64,000 bases of DNA from Halorussus salinus (lineage in GTDB: Archaea; Halobacteriota; Halobacteria; Halobacteriales; Haladaptataceae). Where the stretch lies: positions 908,927 through 972,926 of the forward strand of contig NZ_ML974127.1 in the NCBI RefSeq assembly GCF_004765815.2, given 5' to 3'. Positions 1 through 8,641 of this stretch are shown piece by piece. How positions within the stretch are numbered: the first letter of the stretch is position 1; the number at the start of each line of letters is the position of its first letter. A program made the translations under genes and the position numbers. The notes under the pieces were generated by a model, which was not told the origin of the DNA, ran no database searches, and worked only from the letters and a program-made list of their open reading frames with translations.

Positions 1-801
1 GATTTCGGACTCCAACTCGTCGATGTCTTCGGCGAGGGCGTCGAGTTCCTCGCGCTTCTCCTCGTAGCTGTCGAGAATCTCGACCGCCTGTTCGCGGGTC
101 TCCTCGGCGGTCTCCTCGTTCTCCTCGAAGCGGTCGATTTCGCTCTCGGTCTCGTTCAGCGCGGACTTGCGGTCGTTCAGGCGCGAGTGGAGGTCCTTGG
201 CTTCCTTCTGTTCGATTTGGCTCTCCAACTCCGAGAGACTGCCGCGCTTGTCGTCCAGTACCGATTTGACACCGAGGCGGGCGTCGCTGGCGCGCTCGCG
301 GTACTCCTCCAGTTTCCCGAGTTGGAGGAGGTCGTCTATCATGTCCTGCCGTTGGCTCGGCGAGGCGTTGATGAGCTTGTTCACCTCGCCCTGCCGGACG
401 TACGCGCAGTTGACGAACGCCTCCGAGTCCATCCGGAAGAGGGTCGTCACCTCTCGGCGCACGTCGCGCGCACCCTCTATCGTGTCGTCGGGCGTTTCGA
501 GGACGCACTCGGCGGTCGTCGCGCGCTCGCCGGTCGCCCGGATGCGCCGCCGGACGTGGTAGTCGCCGCCGTCGTGGGTGAACCAGAGTTCGATTATCGC
601 TTCCTCCTCGCCGATAGTCACCACGTCTTCGAGCGTGCGGTCCAGCGCCTTCGCGCCGTAGAGCGCGAAGAAGCAGGCTTCCAGCAGGGAGGACTTGCCG
701 CTCCCGTTCAGGCCGTGAATGACCGTGACGCCGGGGTCGAGTTCGAGGTCGGCGTCGGCGTAGCACTTGAAGTTCCGGAGGCGCACGCGGTCGAACTTCA
801 T
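1..801 (-). CDS. rad50: DNA double-strand break repair ATPase Rad50 (N-terminal part, cut by window edge)
   Basis: Rad50 is the SMC-like ATPase of the Mre11-Rad50 complex, which tethers and processes DNA ends. The first 267 codons lie in the window. An N-terminal P-loop GLNGSGKS is at residues 30-37, followed by a Q-loop-like segment (YVRQGE) and then the start of a Glu/Lys/Arg-rich coiled coil that runs out of the window. The ATG at 801 overlaps the mre11 stop by 4 bp (ATGA), so the two are translationally coupled in the usual order mre11-rad50. The zinc hook and C-terminal Walker B lie outside the window. The family call is firm. Confidence 0.96.
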   Translation of the reverse strand, partial: MKFDRVRLRNFKCYADADLELDPGVTVIHGLNGSGKSSLLEACFFALYGAKALDRTLEDVVTIGEEEAIIELWFTHDGGDYHVRRRIRATGERATTAECVLETPDDTIEGARDVRREVTTLFRMDSEAFVNCAYVRQGEVNKLINASPSQRQDMIDDLLQLGKLEEYRERASDARLGVKSVLDDKRGSLSELESQIEQKEAKDLHSRLNDRKSALNETESEIDRFEENEETAEETREQAVEILDSYEEKREELDALAEDIDELESEI

Positions 802-2150
802 AGGTACTCCTCCAGCGTCCCGTCGGCGTCAGTCGTCTCCGACGACGAATCCGCCTCCGCCGCGCTCTCGCCCTCTGTCGCGGCCTCGGCGACCGCTTCC
901 ATCGCTTCGGGGTCGTCGGGGTCGGGCGCTCGCTCCGCGGCTTCGTCGCTCCCGTCGGACTCGGACTCCGTGGTCGCCGACTCCGTGGACTCCGCGTCGT
1001 CTGCGTCCGTGTCCGCGTCTGCTTCCGCGGGCGCGGACTCGAAGGCGTCGAGGTCGCCGTCGGCGACGAGTTCGCTCACCCGGTTCTGGACCGACTCGCG
1101 GACGTTCGCGTCGGCGACCTTGCTCTCGCGGACGGTCTCGTCGATGCCGCGGGCGGCGTCGCTCAGGCCCAACTCGCGGACGCGCTCGCGCACCGCGTCG
1201 TCGGGGTCGGCGAACGACACGTCCAACTCGCCGTCGTCCTCCTCGACCTCGCGGCGGTCCTTGACGCGGACGACCAGCGCCCCGGCGTCGAGTCCGAACT
1301 CCTCGACGCGGGCGGGCGTGACCTCCTCGCCGTCGCCCTCTATTTCGACCACGACCACGGCGTCTTCGAGGTCGCGCTCGCGCAGTTTCTCTCGGACGCG
1401 CTCGGTGCCCTCGCCCTCCGCGAGGTCGGCCTCTACGAACTCGAAGTCCCGCGTCGCGTCGAGGCCCCGGCGAGCGATGGTCGTCTCGCCGTCGAACTCT
1501 ACGATGTTGTAGCCCCGGTCCTCGCGCTCGTCGGTGCTACAGCGTTCGGTCGAACCGCAGTAGGTGACCCACGTCTCGGCGACCTCCTTCTTGCCGGGCT
1601 TGTGGTTGTCGCCCAACAGCATCGCGTCGAAGTCGAGGTTGGCCTCGGTCAGGACCTCCTCGGCGTCCCAGTCGCCGAGGTCGAACGGTTGGAAGAGGCC
1701 GTGGCTCACCAGCGCGGCGTGAGGTCGGTCGTGTGGCGCGAACTGGTAATCGAGGTCGTCGCGCTTGGACTTGGGCACGTGGTCGAGACCGTAGAACGCC
1801 GTGTCGCCGACGATTTGGGGTTCGTCGCCGAGTCGCGTGGCCAGCCCCAGCATCTCGAAGAGGTCGAGCCACTGGCGGCCCCGCGTCCCCTCGTGGTTGC
1901 CGACGACGGCGAGAAACGGGATGTCGGCGTCCCGGAGTCGCCGGAGAACGGAGATGGTCCCGTGGAGGGCGTTCAAGTCGGGCCGACGGTCGTGGAACAG
2001 GTCGCCAGCGTGGACCACGGCGTCGACGTTCTCCTCGATGGCGTCCGTTACGACCTGCTCGAAGGCCCGGAGGAAGTCCTCCCGGCGCTCGGGGGAGTGG
2101 TACTGTCGATACCCGAGGTGGGTGTCCCCCGTGTGTATCACCCGTGTCAT
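798..2150 (-). CDS. mre11: DNA double-strand break repair nuclease Mre11
   Basis: Mn-dependent exo/endonuclease partner of Rad50. The 450-residue product shows the metallophosphatase motifs in order: GDTHLG (8-13), GDLFHD (49-54), GNHE (84-87), then SHG and a GDNHKP segment, which together supply the two-metal site. The catalytic and capping domains fill roughly residues 1-330. The last ~120 residues are a low-complexity Asp/Glu/Ser/Ala-rich tail ending GTLEEYL, likely the Rad50-binding region on an acidic halophile linker. The stop overlaps the rad50 start by 4 bp. The start overlaps, also by 4 bp, the stop of a 32-codon upstream ORF. Co-transcription of the three is inferred. Confidence 0.97.
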   Translation of the reverse strand: MTRVIHTGDTHLGYRQYHSPERREDFLRAFEQVVTDAIEENVDAVVHAGDLFHDRRPDLNALHGTISVLRRLRDADIPFLAVVGNHEGTRGRQWLDLFEMLGLATRLGDEPQIVGDTAFYGLDHVPKSKRDDLDYQFAPHDRPHAALVSHGLFQPFDLGDWDAEEVLTEANLDFDAMLLGDNHKPGKKEVAETWVTYCGSTERCSTDEREDRGYNIVEFDGETTIARRGLDATRDFEFVEADLAEGEGTERVREKLRERDLEDAVVVVEIEGDGEEVTPARVEEFGLDAGALVVRVKDRREVEEDDGELDVSFADPDDAVRERVRELGLSDAARGIDETVRESKVADANVRESVQNRVSELVADGDLDAFESAPAEADADTDADDAESTESATTESESDGSDEAAERAPDPDDPEAMEAVAEAATEGESAAEADSSSETTDADGTLEEYL

Positions 2151-2245
2151 CGAGTCGTCGTTTGCGTCCGGGGACTAAAGGCGTTCCGCGACGCGCTACC
2201 GCTCTCGGCGGTCGATTCCGGTTGGCGCTCCGAGTCGTCGGTCAT
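2147..2245 (-). CDS. possible 32-residue leader protein coupled to mre11
   Basis: Not a recognised family. It is a polar Ser/Thr/Glu-rich peptide starting MTDDSERQPE and ending RTQTTTR. Three features support expression. A good TATA element (TATAAA on the plus strand at 2270-2275, TTTATA on the minus strand) is centred 27-28 nt upstream of the ATG, which is normal leaderless geometry. The stop TGA overlaps the mre11 start in an ATGA quartet. The rad50 start uses the same coupling. It may be a true small protein or a leader ORF that delivers ribosomes to mre11. Low sequence complexity keeps confidence moderate. Confidence 0.45.
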   Translation of the reverse strand: MTDDSERQPESTAESGSASRNAFSPRTQTTTR

Positions 2246-2265
2246 ACCCCCGACTGCTTCGCTCT

Positions 2266-2277
2266 CGGGTATAAACT
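2266..2277 (-). promoter_or_regulatory. TATA box for the leader ORF/mre11/rad50 unit
   Basis: The minus-strand element GTTTATACC is centred about 27-28 nt before the ATG at 2245, the standard spacing for a leaderless haloarchaeal transcript. A weaker CTTTAGT element at 2174-2180 lies about 27 nt before mre11 itself and could be a second start. Confidence 0.5.
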
Positions 2278-2390
2278 TTGTCCGGGCAGGCTGGCGATTT
2301 ATCTTTCCTTCGAGCGCGCTCGCGCGTGCGATAGCAGCCCCGAGCGACCGCGTACGCAGAACTGCGTGCGCTCGCCTGTACTCACGACCC

Positions 2391-2540
2391 GGCGCGTGCG
2401 GGCGCGACCCTGCGTGGTCGCGCCCACCCGCGCGAGGGCCGAGCATCGCAGGCCGAAGGCCGAGAAGCACAGACGGTTGGGGAGGCGTGAGGCCCGCGGT
2501 CACGGTGCGGCGCGGTGCTGTAGACTCCTTTGTTCAAGCC
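2391..2540 (+). repeat. dispersed structured repeat, copy R1
   Basis: Most of this non-coding gap between fen1 and mre11 (2246-2632) is occupied by a sequence shared with 8351-8490. It has two parts. The first is a perfect 10-bp hairpin (GGGCGCGACC at 2400-2409, GGTCGCGCCC at 2416-2425). The second is a conserved core of about 65 nt that includes GAGCATCGCAGGCC, GGTTGGGGAGGCGTGAGG and a GCGGT-rich end. No coding frame is convincing here. It could be a structured RNA, a miniature mobile element or a REP-like repeat. Confidence 0.65.
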
Positions 2541-2632
2541 TGAAGCTGGCTTCTTCTCTATAACTACTCCTGCGCGAGAAATCCCGAAATTCACAGACGG
2601 TCGAAAACTCTAGCATAGACTACGAATCCCCC

Positions 2633-3616
2633 TCAAGTCCACTTGTCCAAGCCGGTCTGGACGACCGACTCCTCGATGCGCTCGAAGCCCCGTTCCACTT
2701 CCTCCTCCGCGACTCCCCACTCCTCGACCACGTACTCGCGCGCCGCGTCGAGGTCCGGGTCCATCTCGGCGTCGAACTCGTAGTCGTCGGTGACGGTGGG
2801 ATTCAAGAACAGTTCCCGAATCACGTCCACGTCCTTCTCGATGCTCGCGCCGCGGGCCTCCAAGACGCCCCAGATGTCGCCGTACTCCTTGACCTCCTTC
2901 AGGGCCGTCTTCGGGCCGACGCCCGAGACGCCCTCGTTGAAGTCCGTGCCACAGAGGAGGCCGATATCGACCAGTTGCTCCCACGTCACGTCGTGCTTTT
3001 CCAGCGTCGCCTCGAAGTCCATTAACTCGGGATTGCCCTTGCTGGTCAACTGGCGGAGCGTCAGCGGCGCGCCGAGCAGGAGCGCGTCGTAGTCCTCGGT
3101 CCCGCAGTAGTCCACCGCGCCGGTCCGGTTCATGTGGGCGGCCTGCGATTCGCCCTCCGCGGGGGCCTCGATGTAGGGCACGTCGAGGAGGTCGAACAGC
3201 TCGCGGGTCGTCCGCTGGATGGTGTCGGTCAGCCGTTGAGTGTGGGCGTCGAGGCGCGCGACTTCGACGGCGTCGCCCTCCTCGCGGGCCTCCTCCAGTT
3301 TCTCCTCGCGCTTGGCGCGCTCCTCGCGGCGCTGTTCGATTTCCGCGGACTTGTGGTCGGTCACCGCGCCGTCGAAGACGAAGACGGGCGTCAGGTCGTT
3401 CTCGAAGAACTTCGGCAGGCCCTGCACGACGCCGACGAGGTTGGCGACCTCCGTGCCGTCGTCGGTCGTGTACACCTCGTCGCGGGTCCACTTCACCGTC
3501 GTCGTCAGGTACTTGTAGAGCCAGTTGTGGGCGTCTACCGCGACGACGCTCCCCTCCAACTCGTCGAAGGGGACCTCCGAGAGGACCGCCAGTTGGCGCA
3601 TGTCCGTGTTTCCCAT
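2633..3616 (-). CDS. fen: flap endonuclease 1
   Basis: Structure-specific 5' nuclease that removes flaps during Okazaki fragment maturation and excision repair. The 327 residues have the N-terminal nuclease segment (VAVDAHNW, Asp28), the internal segment with [11 protein letters not shown] acidic metal ligands, and the helix-3-turn-helix DNA-binding stretch [12 protein letters not shown]. The C-terminus QTGLDKWT is a PCNA-interacting (PIP) box in the usual terminal position. The length is typical for archaeal FEN1. A minus-strand TATA-like TTTCAAA at about 3643-3650 sits ~30 nt before the ATG, suggesting a leaderless message. It follows the repair theme of mre11-rad50 but is a separate unit. 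Confidence 0.96.
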   Translation of the reverse strand: MGNTDMRQLAVLSEVPFDELEGSVVAVDAHNWLYKYLTTTVKWTRDEVYTTDDGTEVANLVGVVQGLPKFFENDLTPVFVFDGAVTDHKSAEIEQRREERAKREEKLEEAREEGDAVEVARLDAHTQRLTDTIQRTTRELFDLLDVPYIEAPAEGESQAAHMNRTGAVDYCGTEDYDALLLGAPLTLRQLTSKGNPELMDFEATLEKHDVTWEQLVDIGLLCGTDFNEGVSGVGPKTALKEVKEYGDIWGVLEARGASIEKDVDVIRELFLNPTVTDDYEFDAEMDPDLDAAREYVVEEWGVAEEEVERGFERIEESVVQTGLDKWT

Positions 3617-3774
3617 CGTTGGTCGGAGTAGGGAACGGGAGGGTTTGAAAGCTACTCCTCGGGACTGCAGCCGGAGGTCCCGCTCCGGCGCTCACGTCCG
3701 GCAGTCTATCGCGCGACTTCACGTGCTGTAGTCGCGGCCGGAGTTTTATATCCATGAACGGACAAGAGTCGAGT

Positions 3775-4416
3775 ATGTCCCTCCGACGAAGCTACCTCGC
3801 GGGCGGCCTCCTCGTGGCGCTGTCGGCCGCGATGAGCGCGCTCGCGTTCCCCGAGATGCCCGCCGAGATGGCGACCCACTGGAACGCCGCGGGCGAAATC
3901 GACGGCCGGACGCCCAAGACGGTCGCGCTCGCGCTCTTCCCGGCGCTGTCGGCCGCGATGCTCGCGCTGTTCGCCGTCCTGCCGCGCATCGACCCGCTCG
4001 GCGAGAACGTCGCGACGTTCCGCGAGGAGTACGACACGTTCGTGGTTCTCCTGCTCGCGTTCCTGACCTACGTCCACGGTCTCGTCCTCGCGGCCAACGC
4101 GGGCTACGAGTTCGAGATGATGCAGGCGCTCGCGCCCGCCATCGGCGCGCTGTACTACTACCTCGGCGTCCTCACGGCCCACGCCGAGCAGAACTGGTTC
4201 GTCGGCATCCGGACGCCGTGGACCATCTCGAACGAGGAGGTCTGGCACCGGACCCACGAGCGCGCCGCGCCGCTGTTCAAACTCGCGGGCGTCGTGGCCG
4301 TGTTGGGCGCGCTGGTCCCGGCCTACGCCGAGTTGCTGGTCGTGGCTCCGATAGCCGCGGTGGCGCTGTACGGCACGGTCTACTCCTACGTGACCTACCG
4401 GAGAGTCGGGACGTAG
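3775..4416 (+). CDS. SdpI/DUF1648-type membrane protein
   Basis: 213-residue polytopic membrane protein. Near the N-terminus it carries the DUF1648 signature MATHWNAAGEIDGRTPK, and the second half (WFVGIRTPWTI...VWHRTH) matches the SdpI family. In Bacillus SdpI is the immunity/signalling protein for a toxin. The role in haloarchaea is unknown, so only the family is assigned. I chose the ATG at 3775 over an in-frame ATG at 3754 because a TTTTATA box at 3743-3750 is centred ~28 nt upstream of 3775, giving a leaderless start. About six hydrophobic segments are visible. No toxin partner is seen next to it. Confidence 0.8.
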   Translation: MSLRRSYLAGGLLVALSAAMSALAFPEMPAEMATHWNAAGEIDGRTPKTVALALFPALSAAMLALFAVLPRIDPLGENVATFREEYDTFVVLLLAFLTYVHGLVLAANAGYEFEMMQALAPAIGALYYYLGVLTAHAEQNWFVGIRTPWTISNEEVWHRTHERAAPLFKLAGVVAVLGALVPAYAELLVVAPIAAVALYGTVYSYVTYRRVGT

Positions 4417-4456
4417 CGCCCTGCCGTTCGCCTGACTACAGTCACCCTTGACAATT

Positions 4457-4489
4457 CAATATACTTCTAAGGAAACGCTACAGCGTTCC
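4457..4489 (+). promoter_or_regulatory. TATA box and imperfect palindrome upstream of a small membrane protein
   Basis: CAATATAC at 4458-4465 resembles a TATA box. About 15 nt downstream, 4471-4489 reads GGAAACGCTACAGCGTTCC, a palindrome with ACGCT/AGCGT arms flanked by GGA/TCC. The expected transcription start falls at its end, so it is a candidate operator or short hairpin. No regulator is identified. Confidence 0.35.
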
Positions 4490-4551
4490 GTCTCCACCGA
4501 ACACCCACGCTCACCGACACCTTCTTGACCCGAACTGACCTACTGAGAGGC

Positions 4552-4785
4552 ATGGTCGTCCGACTCGCACTACTGGCAATCGGGCTTCTGGAAGCTCTCT
4601 ACCCGCGGCGCGTGGTCGATTTCTGGATGAACCTCGCCGCGGAGGAGGGCGACGTGGAACTCCGGCCGTGGGTGTACCGCGTCGCGCGCCTCGAAGGGAT
4701 TAGCATCGTCCTCTGGGTCCTCGCTCGCCGCGTTCGCGGCGGGCGAGCGGAGCAGGACATCGAAGCTACTGCCGCGGAGCAGTAA
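4552..4785 (+). CDS. small hypothetical membrane protein
   Basis: 77 residues, family not recognised. There is one clear hydrophobic segment at the N-terminus (VVRLALLAIGLLEAL), a middle part with conserved-looking aromatic residues (RRVVDFWMNLA, LRPWVYRVARLEG), a second weaker hydrophobic helix (ISIVLWVLA) and a polar tail. I chose the ATG at 4552, preceded by a GAGAGG stretch, over an upstream TTG. The layout suggests a two-helix membrane protein. It stands alone with 48 bp to the next gene, a methyltransferase, in the same direction, and could share its message. Confidence 0.7.
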   Translation: MVVRLALLAIGLLEALYPRRVVDFWMNLAAEEGDVELRPWVYRVARLEGISIVLWVLARRVRGGRAEQDIEATAAEQ

Positions 4786-4833
4786 CTCGATTCGAGCGTC
4801 CGATTTTTCTCGCCGCGGCCCGTCGTCGTCGGC

Positions 4834-5415
4834 ATGACCGACCCACTCGGCGACACCGCGACCTTCGACCGCGCGGCCCGCTTCTACGACTTGCTTGCGC
4901 CGACCCCCGACGCCGAGGAGCTACGCGAAGCACTCTCGTTCGCCGACCGCGAGGTCGAACGGCTCCTCGACGTGGGCGGGGGCACCGGCCGCGGAGCGTC
5001 CGCGCTCGGGGTGCGCGAGCGCATCGTCGCCGACGCCGCGGCGGGGATGACCCGCCAAGCCCGGCGGAACGGGCTGGAGGCGGTCCGGGCCGACGCCGCG
5101 AGCCTGCCGTTCGCCGACGAGAGCGTCGATGCGGTCCTCGTAGTGGACGCGCTCCACCACTTCGGCGACCCCGAGCGCGCGGTCGAATCGGCCGCGCGCG
5201 TCCTCCGGCCCGGCGGTCTCCTCGTCGTCCGCGAAATCGACCCGACCTCGCTGGTCGGCCGCCTCGTGGAGGGCGGCGAACACCTCTACGGCTTCGACTC
5301 GAAATTCTTCGCGCCCGACGAGTTGGGCCGACTCGTCGCCGACGCGGGCCTCGACGCCAAGTTTCGGTCGCGGGGCTTCGAGTACACCGTGGTCGGCCGG
5401 AAGTCCGACGAGTGA
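4834..5415 (+). CDS. class I SAM-dependent methyltransferase
   Basis: 193-residue Rossmann methyltransferase of the Methyltransf_11 type. Motif I is LLDVGGGTGRGAS, with the acidic residue of motif II less clear. Later motifs are AVLVVDALHHFGD (motif IV) and RVLRPGGLLVVREID (motif VI-like). This architecture is shared by quinone, sterol and small-molecule methylases, so the substrate cannot be named. The protein is short, lacking an extra substrate-binding lid. Neighbours are small membrane proteins that give no pathway hint. Confidence 0.88.
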   Translation: MTDPLGDTATFDRAARFYDLLAPTPDAEELREALSFADREVERLLDVGGGTGRGASALGVRERIVADAAAGMTRQARRNGLEAVRADAASLPFADESVDAVLVVDALHHFGDPERAVESAARVLRPGGLLVVREIDPTSLVGRLVEGGEHLYGFDSKFFAPDELGRLVADAGLDAKFRSRGFEYTVVGRKSDE

Positions 5416-5500
5416 GACGGCGAGGAGCGCCCGCCCCGGCCGTCGGCACCGACCGTCGGACACCGGGAGAAACATTACCGGGCGGGCCAAACTCGCCAGC

Positions 5501-5917
5501 ATGAGCAACGCCGACGGATTCGTTCGCTCGCGGGTCGAACCCTCCTCGGCCACCGCGGGTCTCGCGTTGGGCGACCTGCTGGTACTGGCCGGGTTCCTCA
5601 CGCTCGGGTCGATGAACCACGGTTTCAGCCCGGTGGCGAATCCGGGACGAATCGCCGGGACCATCGCGCCGTTCCTCGTCGGGTGGGTCGTCGCCGCGCT
5701 CGCCTCGGGCGCGTACGCCCCCGACGCGACTCGCACGGTCACGGGCGCGGTCCTGCGCGCGGCCGCGACGTGGATTCCCGCGGCCGCCATCGGCCTGACG
5801 CTCCGCTCGACCGGCTTTTTCCACGGCGACTCGCCGGTGACGTTCATTCTGGTCGTGAGTAGCACCGGTCTCCTCGCCTTCTCGGCGTGGCGCGGACTGG
5901 TGGCGTATCTGCGGTAG
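5501..5917 (+). CDS. DUF3054-type membrane protein
   Basis: 138 residues with four hydrophobic segments: LALGDLLVLAGFLTLG, TIAPFLVGWVVAALAS, RAAATWIPAAAIGLTL, FILVVSSTGLLAFSAWR. The layout and the motif GDLLV...G...NHG fit the DUF3054 family of prokaryotic integral membrane proteins with unknown function. The assignment is from recalled family features, not a search. The gene lies in the same direction as its neighbours with 60-85 bp spacers, so it may be transcribed with them. Confidence 0.7.
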   Translation: MSNADGFVRSRVEPSSATAGLALGDLLVLAGFLTLGSMNHGFSPVANPGRIAGTIAPFLVGWVVAALASGAYAPDATRTVTGAVLRAAATWIPAAAIGLTLRSTGFFHGDSPVTFILVVSSTGLLAFSAWRGLVAYLR

Positions 5918-5977
5918 TCCGGCACCAGCGAGTTCTTACAGCGAAGGGCAGTTACCCTCGGCGACCCAACCGCGGCT

Positions 5978-6589
5978 ATGGAGTACGCGGTACTCGGGTG
6001 GCCCGAGGAGAACCCCAAACTCCGACTCGACCACCGCGCGTTCAGCTACGCCGGGAAGTTCGTGATGTCCAACACCGGGAAGGCGGTCGTCCGGGACCCG
6101 GACGCCGAGCCTCTGACCAGCGACGAAGATACCGAGACACCCACGCCCGAGACCGACGCCCCGGACCGCGACTGGGTGGCCGACGACAACATCGTCGCCG
6201 CCGTCGCGTTCAACGAAGACCGGACCGACCCGGCGACCGCGTGGCTTCGCTACGTCACCGTCCGGCAGGACCGCCGCGGGGACGGACTCGGCGCGCTCCT
6301 CTGTCGGTTCGCCGCCGACCGACTCCGGGAACGGGGGTACGAGCGCGTCCACATCGCGGTGAACAACCCCTTCGCCTTCCACGCGCTCTACAAGGCCGGA
6401 TTCGGCTATGCGGGCGAGGAGACCGGCCTCGCGGAGTTACTCCTCGTCGCCCCGAGTGACCGGCCGCGGGAGGGCTACCGGACCGGTCTCGACGCCTACC
6501 GCGAGCGCGACCTCTCGGAAGCCGAGCGCGATTTTCTGGCCGCGAAGGCCGACGCCGACCCGCCGGACGTGGTGCCGATTCCCGACTGA
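5978..6589 (+). CDS. GNAT family N-acetyltransferase
   Basis: 203 residues. The acetyl-CoA-binding signature is VRQDRRGDGLGALL (GNAT motif A, R/Q-x-x-G-x-G/A type), preceded by a beta strand AWLRYVTV and followed by AVNNPFAFHALYKAGFGY, the typical motif B. An acidic, proline-rich insert (residues ~45-65) separates the first strand from the core. The substrate is unknown. The C-terminal part is charged and ends DVVPIPD. It precedes an FAD-Rieske oxidoreductase by 124 bp on the same strand. No functional link is evident. Confidence 0.85.
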   Translation: MEYAVLGWPEENPKLRLDHRAFSYAGKFVMSNTGKAVVRDPDAEPLTSDEDTETPTPETDAPDRDWVADDNIVAAVAFNEDRTDPATAWLRYVTVRQDRRGDGLGALLCRFAADRLRERGYERVHIAVNNPFAFHALYKAGFGYAGEETGLAELLLVAPSDRPREGYRTGLDAYRERDLSEAERDFLAAKADADPPDVVPIPD

Positions 6590-6712
6590 CGGGGCCGGAC
6601 GGTCCGAGGCTCCCTCCTCGCAACTCACCGAACCTGCGGAGTATCGACCGCTACAGCCACCGAGGTTAACCGCACCGCGACCGAATCCCGAGGAGATTCG
6701 GGGGTTCACGAA

Positions 6713-8302
6713 ATGGCCGAGAGAAACACGCTACCGGGGGAGGACGCATCGCTGTGGCTGGCGACGACCGACCGGACCGACTTCCCGGCGCTCGACCGCG
6801 ACCGGCACGTCGATACCGCGGTCGTCGGCGGGGGCATCGCGGGCGTCACCGCGGCGCTCCACGCCGCGGAGGCGGGCCAGTCGGTCGTCCTGCTGGAGCG
6901 CGACCGCATCGTCGAGGGCGTCACCGGCAAGACGACCGCGAAGGTGACCGCACAGCACGGTCTCATGTACGACGACCTGCTGGACAAGCACGGCCGGGAC
7001 GCCGCCCGGCAGTACGCTCGCGCCAACGAGGCCGCAATCGAGGAGATAGCCGAACGCGTCGAGGCCCACAACATCGACTGCGGGTTCGAGCGCCTCCCGG
7101 CCTACACCTACGCCGCCGACGACGAGCAACGCGCGGCGGTCGGCCGCGAGGCCACCGTCGCGGAGGGACTGGACCTGCCCGCCGAGTTCGTCGCGGACCC
7201 GCCGTTCCCCGACGACGCCTCCGGCGCGGTGACGTTCGCCGACCAAGCCCAGTTCCACCCCCGGAAGTACCTGCTCGCCCTCGCCGACGAGATTCCCGGC
7301 GAGGAGGCCCACGTCTTCGAGGAGACGAAGGTGACCGCGGTGGACGACGGCGGCCGGAACGACCCCTGCCGCGTCGAGACCGAGCGCGGGACCGTCACCG
7401 CCGAGAGCGTCCTGCTGACGACCCACTTCCCCATCGAGGACCCGGCGTTCTATTTCGCGCGCCAGTACCCCAAGCGGTCGTACGTGCTGGCGGTCGAACT
7501 CGCAGAGGAGGCTCCTCGGGGGCTGTTCTACCGCGACGAGTCGCCCTACTTCTCGGCGCGTCCCGCTTCGCCGACCGATTCTGGCGGGGACGAATCGAGC
7601 GGCGGGGACGAACCGAGCGACAGGTGGGACGCCGACGGGCCGATGATGCTCGTCGGCGGCCAGAACCACAAGACCGGACAGGGCGGTTCGACCGCCGACC
7701 GGTACCGGAAACTCGAACGACAGGCCCGCGACCACTTCGACGTGGAGGAGGTCCGCTATCGGTGGTCCACGCAGGACTACGTCTCCATCGACCGGATTCC
7801 CTTCGTCGGCGAGTTGGGACCGACGACCCACGGCGTCTACGTCGCCACGGGTTTCGGCGGGTGGGGCATGACCAACGGGACCGCCGCGGGGAAGATGCTC
7901 GCCACTTACGCCCGCGGGGAGACGCCTCGCTGGAGCGACGCCTTCGACCCGCAACGCTTCGACCCCGAGGCCGGAGGCAAGGAGTTCCTGAAAGAAAATC
8001 TCGACGTGGGCACGGAGTTCACCCGCGACTGGGCGAAGGCCCTCTTTCGGGGCGAGGAGCCCTCGGTCGCGCCGGGCGAGGGCGAGGTCGTCCGGCGCGG
8101 CGGCGACCAACTCGCCGTGGCCCGCGACGAGGAGGGCGACCTGCACGTCTCCTCGGCGGTCTGCCCGCATCTGGACTGCATCGTCCACTGGAACGACGCC
8201 GAGCAGTCGTGGGACTGCCCGTGTCACGGCTCGCGGTTCGCGCTCGACGGCGAGGTGCTGGACGGGCCTGCGGTCGAGGACCTGCCGACCCGCGGGGAGT
8301 GA
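6713..8302 (+). CDS. FAD-dependent oxidoreductase with C-terminal Rieske [2Fe-2S] domain
   Basis: 529 residues. The N-terminal half is a DAO/GlcD-type FAD oxidoreductase with the dinucleotide fold AVVGGGIAG (36-44) and a late FAD motif GVYVATGFGGWGMTNG. The C-terminal ~90 residues form a Rieske domain with CPHLDC and CPCHGS, giving the two Cys and two His ligands. This FAD-plus-Rieske arrangement occurs in a conserved bacterial and archaeal family of unknown substrate. It is cytoplasmic by sequence, with no Tat signal. An insert at about residues 285-305 has a short duplicated SGGDE segment. A 340-bp non-coding gap holding repeat R2 follows. Confidence 0.9.
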   Translation: MAERNTLPGEDASLWLATTDRTDFPALDRDRHVDTAVVGGGIAGVTAALHAAEAGQSVVLLERDRIVEGVTGKTTAKVTAQHGLMYDDLLDKHGRDAARQYARANEAAIEEIAERVEAHNIDCGFERLPAYTYAADDEQRAAVGREATVAEGLDLPAEFVADPPFPDDASGAVTFADQAQFHPRKYLLALADEIPGEEAHVFEETKVTAVDDGGRNDPCRVETERGTVTAESVLLTTHFPIEDPAFYFARQYPKRSYVLAVELAEEAPRGLFYRDESPYFSARPASPTDSGGDESSGGDEPSDRWDADGPMMLVGGQNHKTGQGGSTADRYRKLERQARDHFDVEEVRYRWSTQDYVSIDRIPFVGELGPTTHGVYVATGFGGWGMTNGTAAGKMLATYARGETPRWSDAFDPQRFDPEAGGKEFLKENLDVGTEFTRDWAKALFRGEEPSVAPGEGEVVRRGGDQLAVARDEEGDLHVSSAVCPHLDCIVHWNDAEQSWDCPCHGSRFALDGEVLDGPAVEDLPTRGE

Positions 8303-8350
8303 GTCTACAAATCGGGCGTCCCGATTCTACACCTCCACCAGTCGGCAGGT

Positions 8351-8490
8351 GGCGCGCGCTGGTGCGGCCCTCGTGGCCGCGCCATCTCGTGCGAGGGACG
8401 AGCATCGCAGGCCCACGGCCGAGAAGCGCAGTCGGTTGGGGAGGCGTGAGGTTGTCGCGGTACTGTGCTGTGCGGTGCGGAAACTCCTTG
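8351..8490 (+). repeat. dispersed structured repeat, copy R2
   Basis: Fills most of the 339-bp gap between the FAD-Rieske gene and the MFS gene. The core GAGCATCGCAGGCC, then GAGAAGCGCAGTCGGTTGGG, then GAGGCGTGAGG matches R1 at 2434-2492 with only a few substitutions. Upstream is a hairpin (GGTGCGGCC 8361-8369, GGCCGCGCC 8375-8383) in the same place as the R1 hairpin but with different bases, so pairing is kept while sequence changes. The tail TGTGCTGTGCGGTGCGG is a short GCGGTG-type repeat. No ORF is credible here. Confidence 0.65.
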
Positions 8491-8641
8491 TTGTCGGTGA
8501 TAGCTAGCTTCCTCTCGTCGTTCGTCTTCCTTCGCTCGCCTCCGACTTTTCACTCGTCGTAGAGGAACCCCCGAAAACGCATCTTCCGCGAACCTTCCGC
8601 AAGCACAACGCTGATTGCGGGCCGAAGACAGGAGCCAAACA

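Noticed and set aside
187-1512. 441-codon plus-strand frame over rad50 and mre11
   Set aside because: Antisense to two clear repair genes and Ser/Arg-rich in the second half; a shadow.
2246-2503. Upstream extension of the leader ORF into the R1 repeat
   Set aside because: The extension is Arg/Pro/Gly-rich repeat sequence with no promoter; the ATG at 2245 follows a TATA box at the right distance.
7560-7630. Short direct repeats in the FAD-Rieske gene
   Set aside because: They only duplicate a few Ser-Gly-Gly-Asp-Glu codons in an acidic loop; an ordinary expansion inside coding sequence.
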